Assembly (NCBI GenBank): GCA_017882025.1
Contig: JADGQG010000132.1
Coordinates: forward strand, 1 to 5,434
DNA length: 5,434 nucleotides
Direction of reading: 5' to 3'
DNA from: Chloroflexota bacterium
Lineage (GTDB): Bacteria > Chloroflexota > Limnocylindria > Limnocylindrales > CSP1-4
The position numbers and the translations under genes were made by a program. Below, in pieces: positions 1 through 5,364 of the stretch. The notes under the pieces were generated by a model. The model was not told where the DNA came from. It made no database searches and worked only from the letters and a program-made list of their open reading frames with translations. Numbering within the stretch: position 1 is the stretch's first letter; each line of letters begins with the position of its first letter.

Positions 1-471
1 TACAACCCGATCGGCTACCACACGGGGACCGTCTGGCCGCACGACACGGCGATCGCGGCCGCGGGCCTGCGTCGCTACGGCTTCGACGACGCCGCAGACA
101 TCCTGTCCAGCGGCATGCTGGCCGCCGCGCAACGCTTCCCGGCGTTCCGACTCCCGGAGCTGTTCTGCGGCTTCGACCGGGCGTCGACCGGCGCCCCGAT
201 CGCCTATCCCGTGGCCTGTTCGCCCCAGGCCTGGGCGGCCGGTGCCGCCTTGATGCTCATCCGCACGATGCTGGGTCTCCAGGCGGACGCTCCGAACCGG
301 CGCCTGACCCTGGACCGCCCGATCCTGCCGGCCGGCCTGACCAAGGTCGTCATCCGCGGCCTCTGGGTGGGCGACGCTTCGTGCGACCTCCTCCTGCATC
401 GATGGCGCGGGCTGACCAGCGCGGAGGTCCTGCGCAAGGACGCGCAGTTGGAGGTCGTCGTCCGACTATGA
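1..471 (+). CDS. Amylo-alpha-1,6-glucosidase / glycogen-debranching-type hydrolase, C-terminal part (5' truncated by window)
   Basis: The reading frame is open from base 1 and ends at TGA 469-471, giving 156 C-terminal residues; the start lies upstream of the window. The fragment shows the late part of an (alpha/alpha)6-barrel catalytic domain: a GTVWPHD motif (residues 9-15), a LPELFCGFDR motif (51-60) and a YPVACSPQAW motif (69-78). I recognise these from bacterial proteins annotated as amylo-alpha-1,6-glucosidase, which carry an N-terminal debranching domain and are usually about 700 residues long. The Asp of WPHD and the Glu of PELF are candidate acidic active-site residues, but that role is inference. 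The expected reaction is hydrolysis of alpha-glucosidic branch linkages in glycogen-like glucans in the cytoplasm; in this family the true substrate is often untested. The tail after residue 90 resembles the beta-rich C-terminal end of such enzymes. Its stop overlaps the next gene's ATG, so the two are probably translationally coupled. Confidence 0.85.
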   Translation, partial: YNPIGYHTGTVWPHDTAIAAAGLRRYGFDDAADILSSGMLAAAQRFPAFRLPELFCGFDRASTGAPIAYPVACSPQAWAAGAALMLIRTMLGLQADAPNRRLTLDRPILPAGLTKVVIRGLWVGDASCDLLLHRWRGLTSAEVLRKDAQLEVVVRL

Positions 472-1529
472 GCGCCCGGACAGGGCGTGGGGCCGGCCAG
501 CCGCTGCGGATCGCCCAGGTCGCTCCGCCCCTGGAGGCCGTCCCGCCGATCGGTTACGGGGGAACCGAGCGGATCGTCGGCGAGCTGGTTCGTGAGCTCG
601 ATCGGCGTGGCCACCAGGTCACGACCTTCGCGAGCGGCGATTCGAGGGTGCCTGGCCGACTCGTTCCGACGGTCCCATGGGCGCTTCGCCCGATCGGCCT
701 CGGCGACGACCCCACTTCGTCGTTCCGCCGGACGGTCGAGCTGGTCCTGGAGCAGCAGGACAGTTTCGATCTCATCCACGCCCATGTCGATCCGTGGAAC
801 CTGGAGCTCGCCCGGCGCGCGCAGATTCCGGTCGTGTCCACCTTTCACAGGCGGCTCGACGCGCCCTGGGCGCGCGATGCGTTCCACGATGGCGGGCGCG
901 GGCTGGTGGCTGTCAGCAGGGACCAGGCGCGGGTCCATCCGACGGCCGACTGGACCGTCATCCACCACGGCCTGACCTTCCATCCGCCTCCGCTGGCCGA
1001 GGCGCTGGGGGAGGACTTCTGCTTCGTCGGCCGGATGGCGCCCGAAAAGGGGTTCCTTGACGCGATCGAGATCGCTCGACTGACCGGCCGGCGACTCATG
1101 GTGGCGGCCAAGACGCCGACCCTGGCGATCGAGATCGAGTATCACGACGCGGTGATCGCGCCGGCGCTCGATCGCGCCGACGTCACGATCCTGGGGGAGC
1201 TGTCGGAGGCGGACCGTGACGCGCTCGTGGCGGGGAGTCGGGCGTCGCTCGTCCCGTCGGCGGGGCCGGAGCCGTTCGGGCTGGTCGTCATCGAGGCGCT
1301 CGCCTGTGGCACGCCGGTCCTCGCCCGCCGCGCCGGTGCGATCCCCGAGATCCTGCGCGACGGGATCGATGGGTTCATCGGCGACGACGCACAGCAGCTC
1401 GCCTTCTTCGATGAGCGACTGGATGGTCTGGATCGGGCGGCGATCCAGGCGGCGGCGCTCGAGCGCTTCGATGTGGGCCGGATGGTGGATGCGTACGAGG
1501 CGCTGTACGCGCGACTGCTGGGCACCTGA
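468..1529 (+). CDS. Glycosyltransferase family 4 (GT-B fold)
   Basis: A complete 353-residue protein. I chose ATG 468 because it overlaps the upstream TGA as ATGA and sits just before the first beta strand (RIAQVAPPLE, residues 14-23). An in-frame ATG at 381 would add 29 unconserved residues inside the hydrolase gene. A GGAGG lies at 450-454, rather far upstream (13 nt), consistent with coupling. The N-terminal Rossmann half has the glycine-rich GYGGTERIV loop (29-37), typical of retaining GT4 enzymes. The donor-binding half has FVGRMAPEKG (186-195), with Arg189 and Lys194 in the usual phosphate-contact positions, and the E-x7-E motif (Glu268, Glu276) in EPFGLVVIEALACGTPV. It should transfer a sugar from a nucleotide-sugar to an unknown acceptor in the cytoplasm. 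Its pairing with a debranching-type hydrolase suggests alpha-glucan or glucoside metabolism, but donor and acceptor cannot be read from sequence. At about 350 residues it is normal for a compact GT4. Confidence 0.9.
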   Translation: MSARTGRGAGQPLRIAQVAPPLEAVPPIGYGGTERIVGELVRELDRRGHQVTTFASGDSRVPGRLVPTVPWALRPIGLGDDPTSSFRRTVELVLEQQDSFDLIHAHVDPWNLELARRAQIPVVSTFHRRLDAPWARDAFHDGGRGLVAVSRDQARVHPTADWTVIHHGLTFHPPPLAEALGEDFCFVGRMAPEKGFLDAIEIARLTGRRLMVAAKTPTLAIEIEYHDAVIAPALDRADVTILGELSEADRDALVAGSRASLVPSAGPEPFGLVVIEALACGTPVLARRAGAIPEILRDGIDGFIGDDAQQLAFFDERLDGLDRAAIQAAALERFDVGRMVDAYEALYARLLGT

Positions 1530-1562
1530 CCGGCGAGGGGCCAGGGTCGTGTCGGCCGGGTC

Positions 1563-1588
1563 GCCGACGGGCCGATAGCCCCGTCGGC
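1563..1588 (+). terminator. GC-rich hairpin after the glycosyltransferase gene, possible terminator
   Basis: GCCGACGGG (1563-1571) and CCCGTCGGC (1580-1588) form a perfect 9-bp stem with an 8-nt loop, 33 bases after the TGA of the glycosyltransferase gene. No U-run follows, so it is not a classical intrinsic terminator. It may be a U-less terminator of a high-GC genome, an mRNA 3'-end stabiliser, or chance in very GC-rich DNA. The promoter-like sequence further downstream is consistent with one transcription unit ending here. Confidence 0.35.
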
Positions 1589-1654
1589 CATGGGGCGGCT
1601 GCCGTCCCGACCGCTCCGGTTGCCGCCCTGAGTGCCACGTTGCCTCGCCATACG

Positions 1655-1682
1655 CCGTGAAGATTCACAGCCGTGATGATTC
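1655..1682 (+). repeat. Imperfect 12-bp direct repeat just upstream of the promoter
   Basis: CCGTGAAGATTC (1655-1666) and CCGTGATGATTC (1671-1682) match at 11 of 12 positions and are offset by 16 bp. The second copy ends four bases before the -35 hexamer. The first copy also contains the small palindrome GTGAA-GA-TTCAC (1657-1668). The position suits an activator or second-regulator site, but no known protein can be named from the sequence. Confidence 0.4.
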
Positions 1683-1686
1683 CGGC

Positions 1687-1714
1687 TTGACGCGCGCCGC
1701 CGACGCGTGATAAT
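1687..1714 (+). promoter_or_regulatory. Predicted sigma70-type promoter of the repressor-transporter operon
   Basis: TTGACG (1687-1692) and GATAAT (1709-1714) are separated by 16 bp. The -10 is preceded by T (TGATAAT), and this is one of the few locally AT-rich spots in a very GC-rich stretch. Transcription would start near 1720-1722, leaving a leader of about 105 nt before the TTG start at 1827. I see no other promoter-like pair before the binding-protein gene, so the repressor and transporter are probably transcribed together from here. Confidence 0.6.
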
Positions 1715-1715
1715 G

Positions 1716-1737
1716 CGCGTTACTAACGCGAGTTAGT
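1716..1737 (+). promoter_or_regulatory. Candidate LacI-family operator, overlapping inverted repeats at the transcription start
   Basis: ACTAAC (1722-1727) and GTTAGT (1732-1737) are perfect inverted 6-bp arms around GCGA, so the site is centred on a CG step (1729-1730). LacI-family operators commonly have such a central CpG, into which the hinge-helix leucine inserts. A second perfect palindrome overlaps it: CGCGTTA (1716-1722) and TAACGCG (1724-1730) around one C. The block starts one base after the -10, so a bound repressor would block promoter clearance. The next gene is a LacI-family protein, so autoregulation is the simplest reading; that step is inference. Confidence 0.6.
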
Positions 1738-1826
1738 CGCTTCTGGCCAAGCGTCCCGCCCCGCATCGCCCCCCATCCCCACCGCTCGACCTCGCCCCGG
1801 CGGGGTTCGTCCAGGCAGGAGGACCC
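1738..1826 (+). other. 5' leader of the operon, with ribosome site for a TTG start
   Basis: This stretch is strongly C-rich between about 1754 and 1798. It ends with a short CCCC/GGGG hairpin (1795-1805, 3-nt loop) and an AGGAGG ribosome site at 1817-1822, four bases before TTG 1827. I see no riboswitch-like conserved core or upstream ORF with a good ribosome site. The AGGAGG decides the start: the next in-frame alternative, GTG 1863, would cut into the DNA-binding helices of the repressor. Confidence 0.5.
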
Positions 1827-2873
1827 TTGACCCAGAGAAGGCCACGAGCGACGAGCGCGGACGTGGCCGCTCGGGCCGGCGTTTCGCGCACGACGGTCTC
1901 GTTCGTGCTCAACGCCCGGACCGACGCCGGCATCTCGCCCGGGACGTGGCGCCGAATCGAGGAGGCCGCGCGCGAGCTCGGCTACCATCCCCACGGGGCG
2001 GCTCGCGCGCTCGCGGGAGGGGCGTCGCACACGATCGGTCTGGTGCTGCGCCAGTCGGCCGAGCAAGTCGCGGCCGACGCCCTCCTCGCCGAGACGCTGT
2101 GGGGCGTGGCGTCCGAGGCCCGCACTGGCGGCTATCGCGTGCTCGTGGAGCCGCTCTCCCCAAACGATGGCCGATACAGCGAACTCCTTGTCTCCCAACG
2201 TGTCGACGGGCTGATCGTCTCCGGCCCCCGGGTGGATGACGAGGAGCTTGCCGCGCTGGTCGCCGACGGCTTCCCGATCATCCTCCAGGGCTCCCTGCCC
2301 GATGTGCCGGCCCCCAGCGTGGACATCGACAACCGGGCCGGCGCGCGGACCGCGGTCGAGCACCTGATCGGCCTCGGCCACCGCCGGATCGGCTGCATCA
2401 CCAACGCCCCGCTCGCATACACGGCGGCCGCCGACCGGGTCGCGGGGTACCGCGATGCCCTCGCGAAGGCGGAGATCGGATTCGATGCCGGCCTCATCGT
2501 CGAGGGTGCCTTCGATGCCGCGAGCGGTCACGCCGCGATGACCAGCCTGCTCGCCGAAGCGAAGGACGTCACTGCGGTGTTCGTCGCCAGCGACATCGTC
2601 GCCTTCGGGGCGCTGCGCGCAATTCGGGAGGCCGGCCGCCGGGTCCCCACCGACATCTCGGTCGTCGGCTTCGACGACATCCCCCTTGCCCGCCATTTCG
2701 ACCCACCCCTCACGACCATCCGCCTGCCGGCGAACGCGCTGGGAGCAGCCGCCGGCCGGGCGCTCGTCGATCGACTGGCCGGCCGGCCGACGAGCGAACG
2801 GACCCTCCTCCCAACGGAGCTGATCGTCCGCGAGTCCACGGCCGCCTGCCGCAACCGCACTGGAGGGCCATGA
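1827..2873 (+). CDS. LacI-family transcriptional repressor, probable alpha-glucoside regulator
   Basis: 348 residues, normal for the family, starting at TTG with AGGAGG four bases upstream. The N-terminal helix-turn-helix is plain (about residues 10-30, ADVAARAGVSRTTVSFVLN). Its recognition helix carries Arg21 and Thr22 at the positions equivalent to LacI Tyr17 and Gln18. The hinge helix follows (GYHPHGAARAL, 52-62), including the leucine that in LacI-type proteins intercalates at the operator centre. His56 replaces the Asn usual in the YxPN motif. The periplasmic-binding-protein-like effector domain spans about 67-348, with VDIDN (165-169), HLIGLGHRRIG and VVGFDDI (279-285) followed by PPLTTI, all at canonical places. 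It lies directly downstream of a promoter-operator block and upstream of alpha-glucoside transporter genes, so it most likely represses this operon until sugar binds. The effector identity is inferred from context. Confidence 0.93.
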   Translation: MTQRRPRATSADVAARAGVSRTTVSFVLNARTDAGISPGTWRRIEEAARELGYHPHGAARALAGGASHTIGLVLRQSAEQVAADALLAETLWGVASEARTGGYRVLVEPLSPNDGRYSELLVSQRVDGLIVSGPRVDDEELAALVADGFPIILQGSLPDVPAPSVDIDNRAGARTAVEHLIGLGHRRIGCITNAPLAYTAAADRVAGYRDALAKAEIGFDAGLIVEGAFDAASGHAAMTSLLAEAKDVTAVFVASDIVAFGALRAIREAGRRVPTDISVVGFDDIPLARHFDPPLTTIRLPANALGAAAGRALVDRLAGRPTSERTLLPTELIVRESTAACRNRTGGP

Positions 2874-2932
2874 CACGACCCAGGAGGAGCGAGCTAGCGC
2901 GACCAGATAGACAGGAGGAGCTCATTCCGTGA
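2870..2932 (+). CDS. Possible 20-codon linking ORF between repressor and binding-protein genes
   Basis: ATG 2870 overlaps the repressor stop (ATGA, 2870-2873) and its TGA (2930-2932) overlaps the GTG start of the next gene (GTGA, 2929-2932). A GGAGG at 2862-2866 lies three bases before the ATG. The 20-residue product, MTRPRRSELARPDRQEELIP, is charged, has no signal or membrane segment, and matches nothing I recognise. If translated, it would bridge the whole gap and couple the repressor and binding-protein genes, its peptide being perhaps irrelevant. It may equally be a chance ORF, since stops are rare in such GC-rich DNA. The double overlap is the only real evidence. Confidence 0.3.
   Translation: MTRPRRSELARPDRQEELIP
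2881..2921 (+). repeat. Duplicated ribosome-site sequence upstream of the binding-protein gene
   Basis: CAGGAGGAGC occurs exactly twice, at 2881-2890 and 2912-2921, with copies offset by 31 bases. The second contains AGGAGG (2913-2918), 10 bases before GTG 2929, and is the functional ribosome site of the binding-protein gene. The first has no start codon at a usable distance, so it may be a standby ribosome site or a chance duplication. Confidence 0.5.
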
Positions 2933-4314
2933 TCGAACAGACACGCACCACGCGCACCCGGGCGGCGACCGCGATCGCCGTCCTGGCGATCATCGCGGCC
3001 GCCTGCTCCGGCAGTGCGACCCCGACGCCGGCTGCCAGCGCGGCCGAAAGCGCGGCCGCAAGCGCAGCTGCCAGCGCAGCTGCCAGCACCGCGGCGTCGC
3101 CGTCCGCGGCGGCGTCCGCAGCAGGCGGGTCCCTCGCCGGCCAGTCCGTCACGGTCATCGGTACCTGGGGCGCCGCCGAGCAGGACGCCTTCATGGCCAT
3201 GGTCAAGCCCTGGGAGACCCAGACGGGCGCGACCGTGAAGTACACGGGCACCCGCGACCTGAACACGGTCCTCACGACCGGTGTCGCGTCAGGCGTCCTG
3301 CCCGACCTCGCTGGCCTCCCCGGGCCTGGCCAGATGAACCAGTGGGCCGACAGCCTCGTCGACCTCGGCCCCATCCTCGACGTCGCCACCTACAAGTCGG
3401 AGACGGCCGCGCCGCTCGTCGACCTCGGCACCGTCAACGGCAAGCTGGTAGGCGTCTTCATCAAGACGTCCGTCAAGGGCCTGATGTGGTATGACCCGAA
3501 GACGATCGACCTCTCGGCAGGAGCGCCCGCAACGTGGGATGCGCTCCAGACCCTCATCACCGCGAACAAGGCCAAGGCCGCATCCCCGTGGTGCCTCGGC
3601 GTCGAGTCCGGCGCCGCATCGGGCTGGCCGGGCACGGACTGGATCGAGGACCTCGTTCTCCGCCAGGCGGGCCCGGACGTCTACAACAAGTGGTGGCAGG
3701 GCAAGGTCAAGTGGACCGACCCGGCCATCAAGACGGCGTTCCAAACCTTCGGCCAGGTCGTCGCCCAGGCGTACGGCGGCGCGACCGCGGTGAACGCCAC
3801 CAACTTCGCGAACGCCGGCGATCCGCTCTTCAAGACGCCGCCCGGCTGCCTCTTCCTCCACCAGGCGAGCTTCATCACCGGGCTCGGCGGCTTCGTGAAG
3901 GCCAAGTCGGGAACCGACTACAACTTCTTCCCGTTCCCGGACATCAACACCCAGTTCACGGGCGCCATTGAAGGCGCGGGAGACCTGTTCGGCATGTTCC
4001 ACGACACGCCGGCGGCTCGCTCGCTCATGGCGTACCTCGTCACCGCCCCGGCCCAGGACATCTGGGTCAAGATCGGTGGGGCGATCTCGGCGAACAAGAA
4101 CGCAACCGACTATCCGGACGACATCAGCAAGCGCTCGGCGGCGCTCCTCGCGAACGCGAAGGTCTTCGTCTTCGACGCGTCGGACCTGATGCCAACCGCG
4201 ATGAACGCCCAGTTCTGGACGGACATCGTCAAGTACGTGCAACACCCGGACCAGCTGGACGCGCTCCTGGCCGACCTCGACAAGACGCAGAAAGACGCCT
4301 ACGCCGCTCCGTAG
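2929..4314 (+). CDS. aglE: AglE-type alpha-glucoside ABC transporter substrate-binding lipoprotein
   Basis: 461 residues from GTG 2929, with AGGAGG 10 bases upstream. The N-terminus is a lipoprotein signal: basic region with Arg6, Arg9 and Arg11, hydrophobic core 12-25, and lipobox AAAC with Cys26 as the lipidated residue. An Ala/Ser-rich linker (about 27-67) follows, then an extracellular solute-binding family-1 domain from about residue 72. The segment PWCLGVESGAASGWPGTDW (220-238), followed by IEDLVLRQAGPDVY, and the PGCLFLHQASF segment (306-316) are characteristic of the alpha-glucoside-binding AglE group (sucrose, maltose or trehalose in characterised relatives). Cys222 and Cys307 could form a disulfide outside the cell. 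The role is to capture the sugar at the outer face of the membrane and deliver it to the permease pair encoded next. The exact sugar is not determinable here. A large hairpin separates this gene from the permease gene and may raise its relative expression. Confidence 0.9.
   Translation: MIEQTRTTRTRAATAIAVLAIIAAACSGSATPTPAASAAESAAASAAASAAASTAASPSAAASAAGGSLAGQSVTVIGTWGAAEQDAFMAMVKPWETQTGATVKYTGTRDLNTVLTTGVASGVLPDLAGLPGPGQMNQWADSLVDLGPILDVATYKSETAAPLVDLGTVNGKLVGVFIKTSVKGLMWYDPKTIDLSAGAPATWDALQTLITANKAKAASPWCLGVESGAASGWPGTDWIEDLVLRQAGPDVYNKWWQGKVKWTDPAIKTAFQTFGQVVAQAYGGATAVNATNFANAGDPLFKTPPGCLFLHQASFITGLGGFVKAKSGTDYNFFPFPDINTQFTGAIEGAGDLFGMFHDTPAARSLMAYLVTAPAQDIWVKIGGAISANKNATDYPDDISKRSAALLANAKVFVFDASDLMPTAMNAQFWTDIVKYVQHPDQLDALLADLDKTQKDAYAAP
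3037..3096 (+). repeat. 12-bp tandem repeat encoding the Ala/Ser linker
   Basis: Five 12-base units beginning AGC encode four-residue blocks (Ser followed by three mostly Ala residues), placing Ser at residues 37, 41, 45, 49, 53 and 57. Two adjacent units (3061-3072 and 3073-3084) are identical, AGCGCAGCTGCC; the others differ mostly at synonymous positions. It spaces the lipid anchor from the sugar-binding domain and probably varies in copy number between strains. Confidence 0.85.
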
Positions 4315-4327
4315 TCCTCCTCGTCTC

Positions 4328-4362
4328 CCGGGGCGGGCGGTGACCGTCACCGCCCGCCCCGG
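4328..4362 (+). promoter_or_regulatory. Perfect 35-nt intercistronic inverted repeat (mRNA stabilising or attenuating hairpin)
   Basis: The 17-base arm CCGGGGCGGGCGGTGAC (4328-4344) is the exact reverse complement of 4346-4362, with a single C between. As RNA this gives roughly a 15-bp, nearly all-GC stem with a 5-nt loop, in the 72-base gap between the binding-protein and permease genes. No U-run follows, and the next gene's ribosome site begins 13 bases later, so full termination is unlikely. By analogy with the malE-malF intergenic hairpins of enteric bacteria, it probably protects the upstream message from 3' decay and/or partly terminates, giving more binding protein than permease. Confidence 0.75.
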
Positions 4363-4386
4363 ATCGTGCCCCGGGAAGGAGCCGAA

Positions 4387-5364
4387 ATGGATCAACGGCT
4401 GGTCACCGCCATCATCGTCGTGCTGGGGGTTCCGGCGGTCCTCATCGGCTACATCTGGCTGACCGAGCGGCTCCTCAACCGCATCGGTCAGCGGGCCCGG
4501 CCACGCCTGCGCCCCTGGCTGTGGCTCGCGCCGGCGCTCGCCTTCCTCGTCGTCTTCCTCGTCTACCCGACCATCGGCAGCCTGATCCGGAGCTTCCAGA
4601 ACGCCGCGGGGACGAAGTTCGTCGGACTGGACAACTTCGCCTGGTTCTTCACGAACGACGCATCACTCATTGCCCTGAAGAACAGCCTGATCTGGCTGGT
4701 GGTCCTGACCGCGCTGACAGTCGGCCTGGGTCTTCTCGTTGCGATCCTGGTGGATCGCGTCCGCTACGAGACCGTGGCCAAGTCCGTGATCTTCGTCCCC
4801 CTCGCCATCAGCATGGTCGCGGCCAGCGTGATCTGGAAGTTCATGTACGACTACGCGACCCCACCCGACCCGCAAGTCGGCACCCTCAACGCCGCGTTGG
4901 GGTCCGCCGGGATTGCGCCGGTCGCCTGGATCCAGATCTCCGACTTCAGCTTCAACTCGATCCTGCTCGTGATCGTGATGGCGTGGATGTGGACGGGCTT
5001 CTGCATGGTCATCCTGTCCGCTGCCCTCAAAGGCATCAACCCGGAGCTGCTCGAGGCAGCCCGGGTCGACGGCGCCAGTGAGCGCCAGCTCTTTCGGGGG
5101 ATCACGCTGCCCCTCCTGGCGCCGACCCTGGCGGTCGTCATCACGACGATGGTGATCACTGCACTCAAGGCATTCGACATCGTGTACGTAATGACGAGCG
5201 GCCACTTCGACACCCAGGTGGTCGCCTTCCAGCTGATCAACGAGCTCTACAACTTCAGCAACCCCGGTCGCGCGAGCGCGATCGGCATCGTCCTGCTCCT
5301 CGCGATCGTCCCAGTCATGGCGCTCAACATCCGCCGCTTCCGCGCCCAGGAGGCCATCCGATGA
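4387..5364 (+). CDS. aglF: AglF-type alpha-glucoside ABC transporter permease
   Basis: 325 residues from ATG 4387, with AAGGAG (4376-4381) five bases upstream. An in-frame GTG at 4366 would place that ribosome site inside the gene and add only seven residues. Hydrophobic segments are visible at about 7-25, 44-66, 101-122, 134-150, 191-213, 248-268 and 297-315. The cytoplasmic EAA loop that docks onto the ATPase is clear: EAARVDGASERQLFRGITLP (223-242), with the conserved Gly229. The segments KSVIFVPLAISMVAASVIWKF, TGFCMVILSAALKGI and LKAFDIVYVMTSG closely resemble the AglF permeases of alpha-glucoside importers. It forms half of the membrane channel with the AglG-type protein encoded next. 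Its stop overlaps that gene's start. The hairpin upstream may lower its expression relative to the binding protein. Confidence 0.93.
   Translation: MDQRLVTAIIVVLGVPAVLIGYIWLTERLLNRIGQRARPRLRPWLWLAPALAFLVVFLVYPTIGSLIRSFQNAAGTKFVGLDNFAWFFTNDASLIALKNSLIWLVVLTALTVGLGLLVAILVDRVRYETVAKSVIFVPLAISMVAASVIWKFMYDYATPPDPQVGTLNAALGSAGIAPVAWIQISDFSFNSILLVIVMAWMWTGFCMVILSAALKGINPELLEAARVDGASERQLFRGITLPLLAPTLAVVITTMVITALKAFDIVYVMTSGHFDTQVVAFQLINELYNFSNPGRASAIGIVLLLAIVPVMALNIRRFRAQEAIR

Noticed and set aside
381..467. N-terminal extension of the glycosyltransferase to ATG 381
   Set aside because: The 29 extra residues are read inside the conserved hydrolase gene. The ATGA overlap at 468 and the position of the first beta strand favour the shorter form.
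204..1145. Long open frame on the - strand (313 codons)
   Set aside because: It lies antisense to the hydrolase and glycosyltransferase genes. Its product is rich in Arg, Pro and Asp with no domain pattern, as expected for the shadow of a GC-rich gene.
1738..1816. Riboswitch or attenuator in the leader of the repressor gene
   Set aside because: The leader is C-rich and nearly unstructured apart from a 4-bp hairpin, and no conserved riboswitch core could be recognised.
1665..2876. 403-codon open frame on the - strand over the repressor gene
   Set aside because: The repressor frame has complete LacI-family motifs throughout. The antisense product is low-complexity and would run through the promoter-operator block.
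2893..2908. Second operator upstream of the binding-protein gene (GCTAGCGCGA resembles the left part of the 1722-1737 site)
   Set aside because: Only the left ten bases match (8 of 10), largely through GC-rich filler. The right arm does not match, so no palindrome exists.
4328..4362. Classical rho-independent terminator ending the operon after the binding-protein gene
   Set aside because: No U-run follows the stem, and the permease gene directly downstream has no promoter of its own, so complete termination would strand it.
3289..4395. 368-codon open frame on the - strand over the binding-protein gene
   Set aside because: It is the antisense shadow of a clearly conserved gene; its Val/Arg/Glu-rich product has no recognisable domain.
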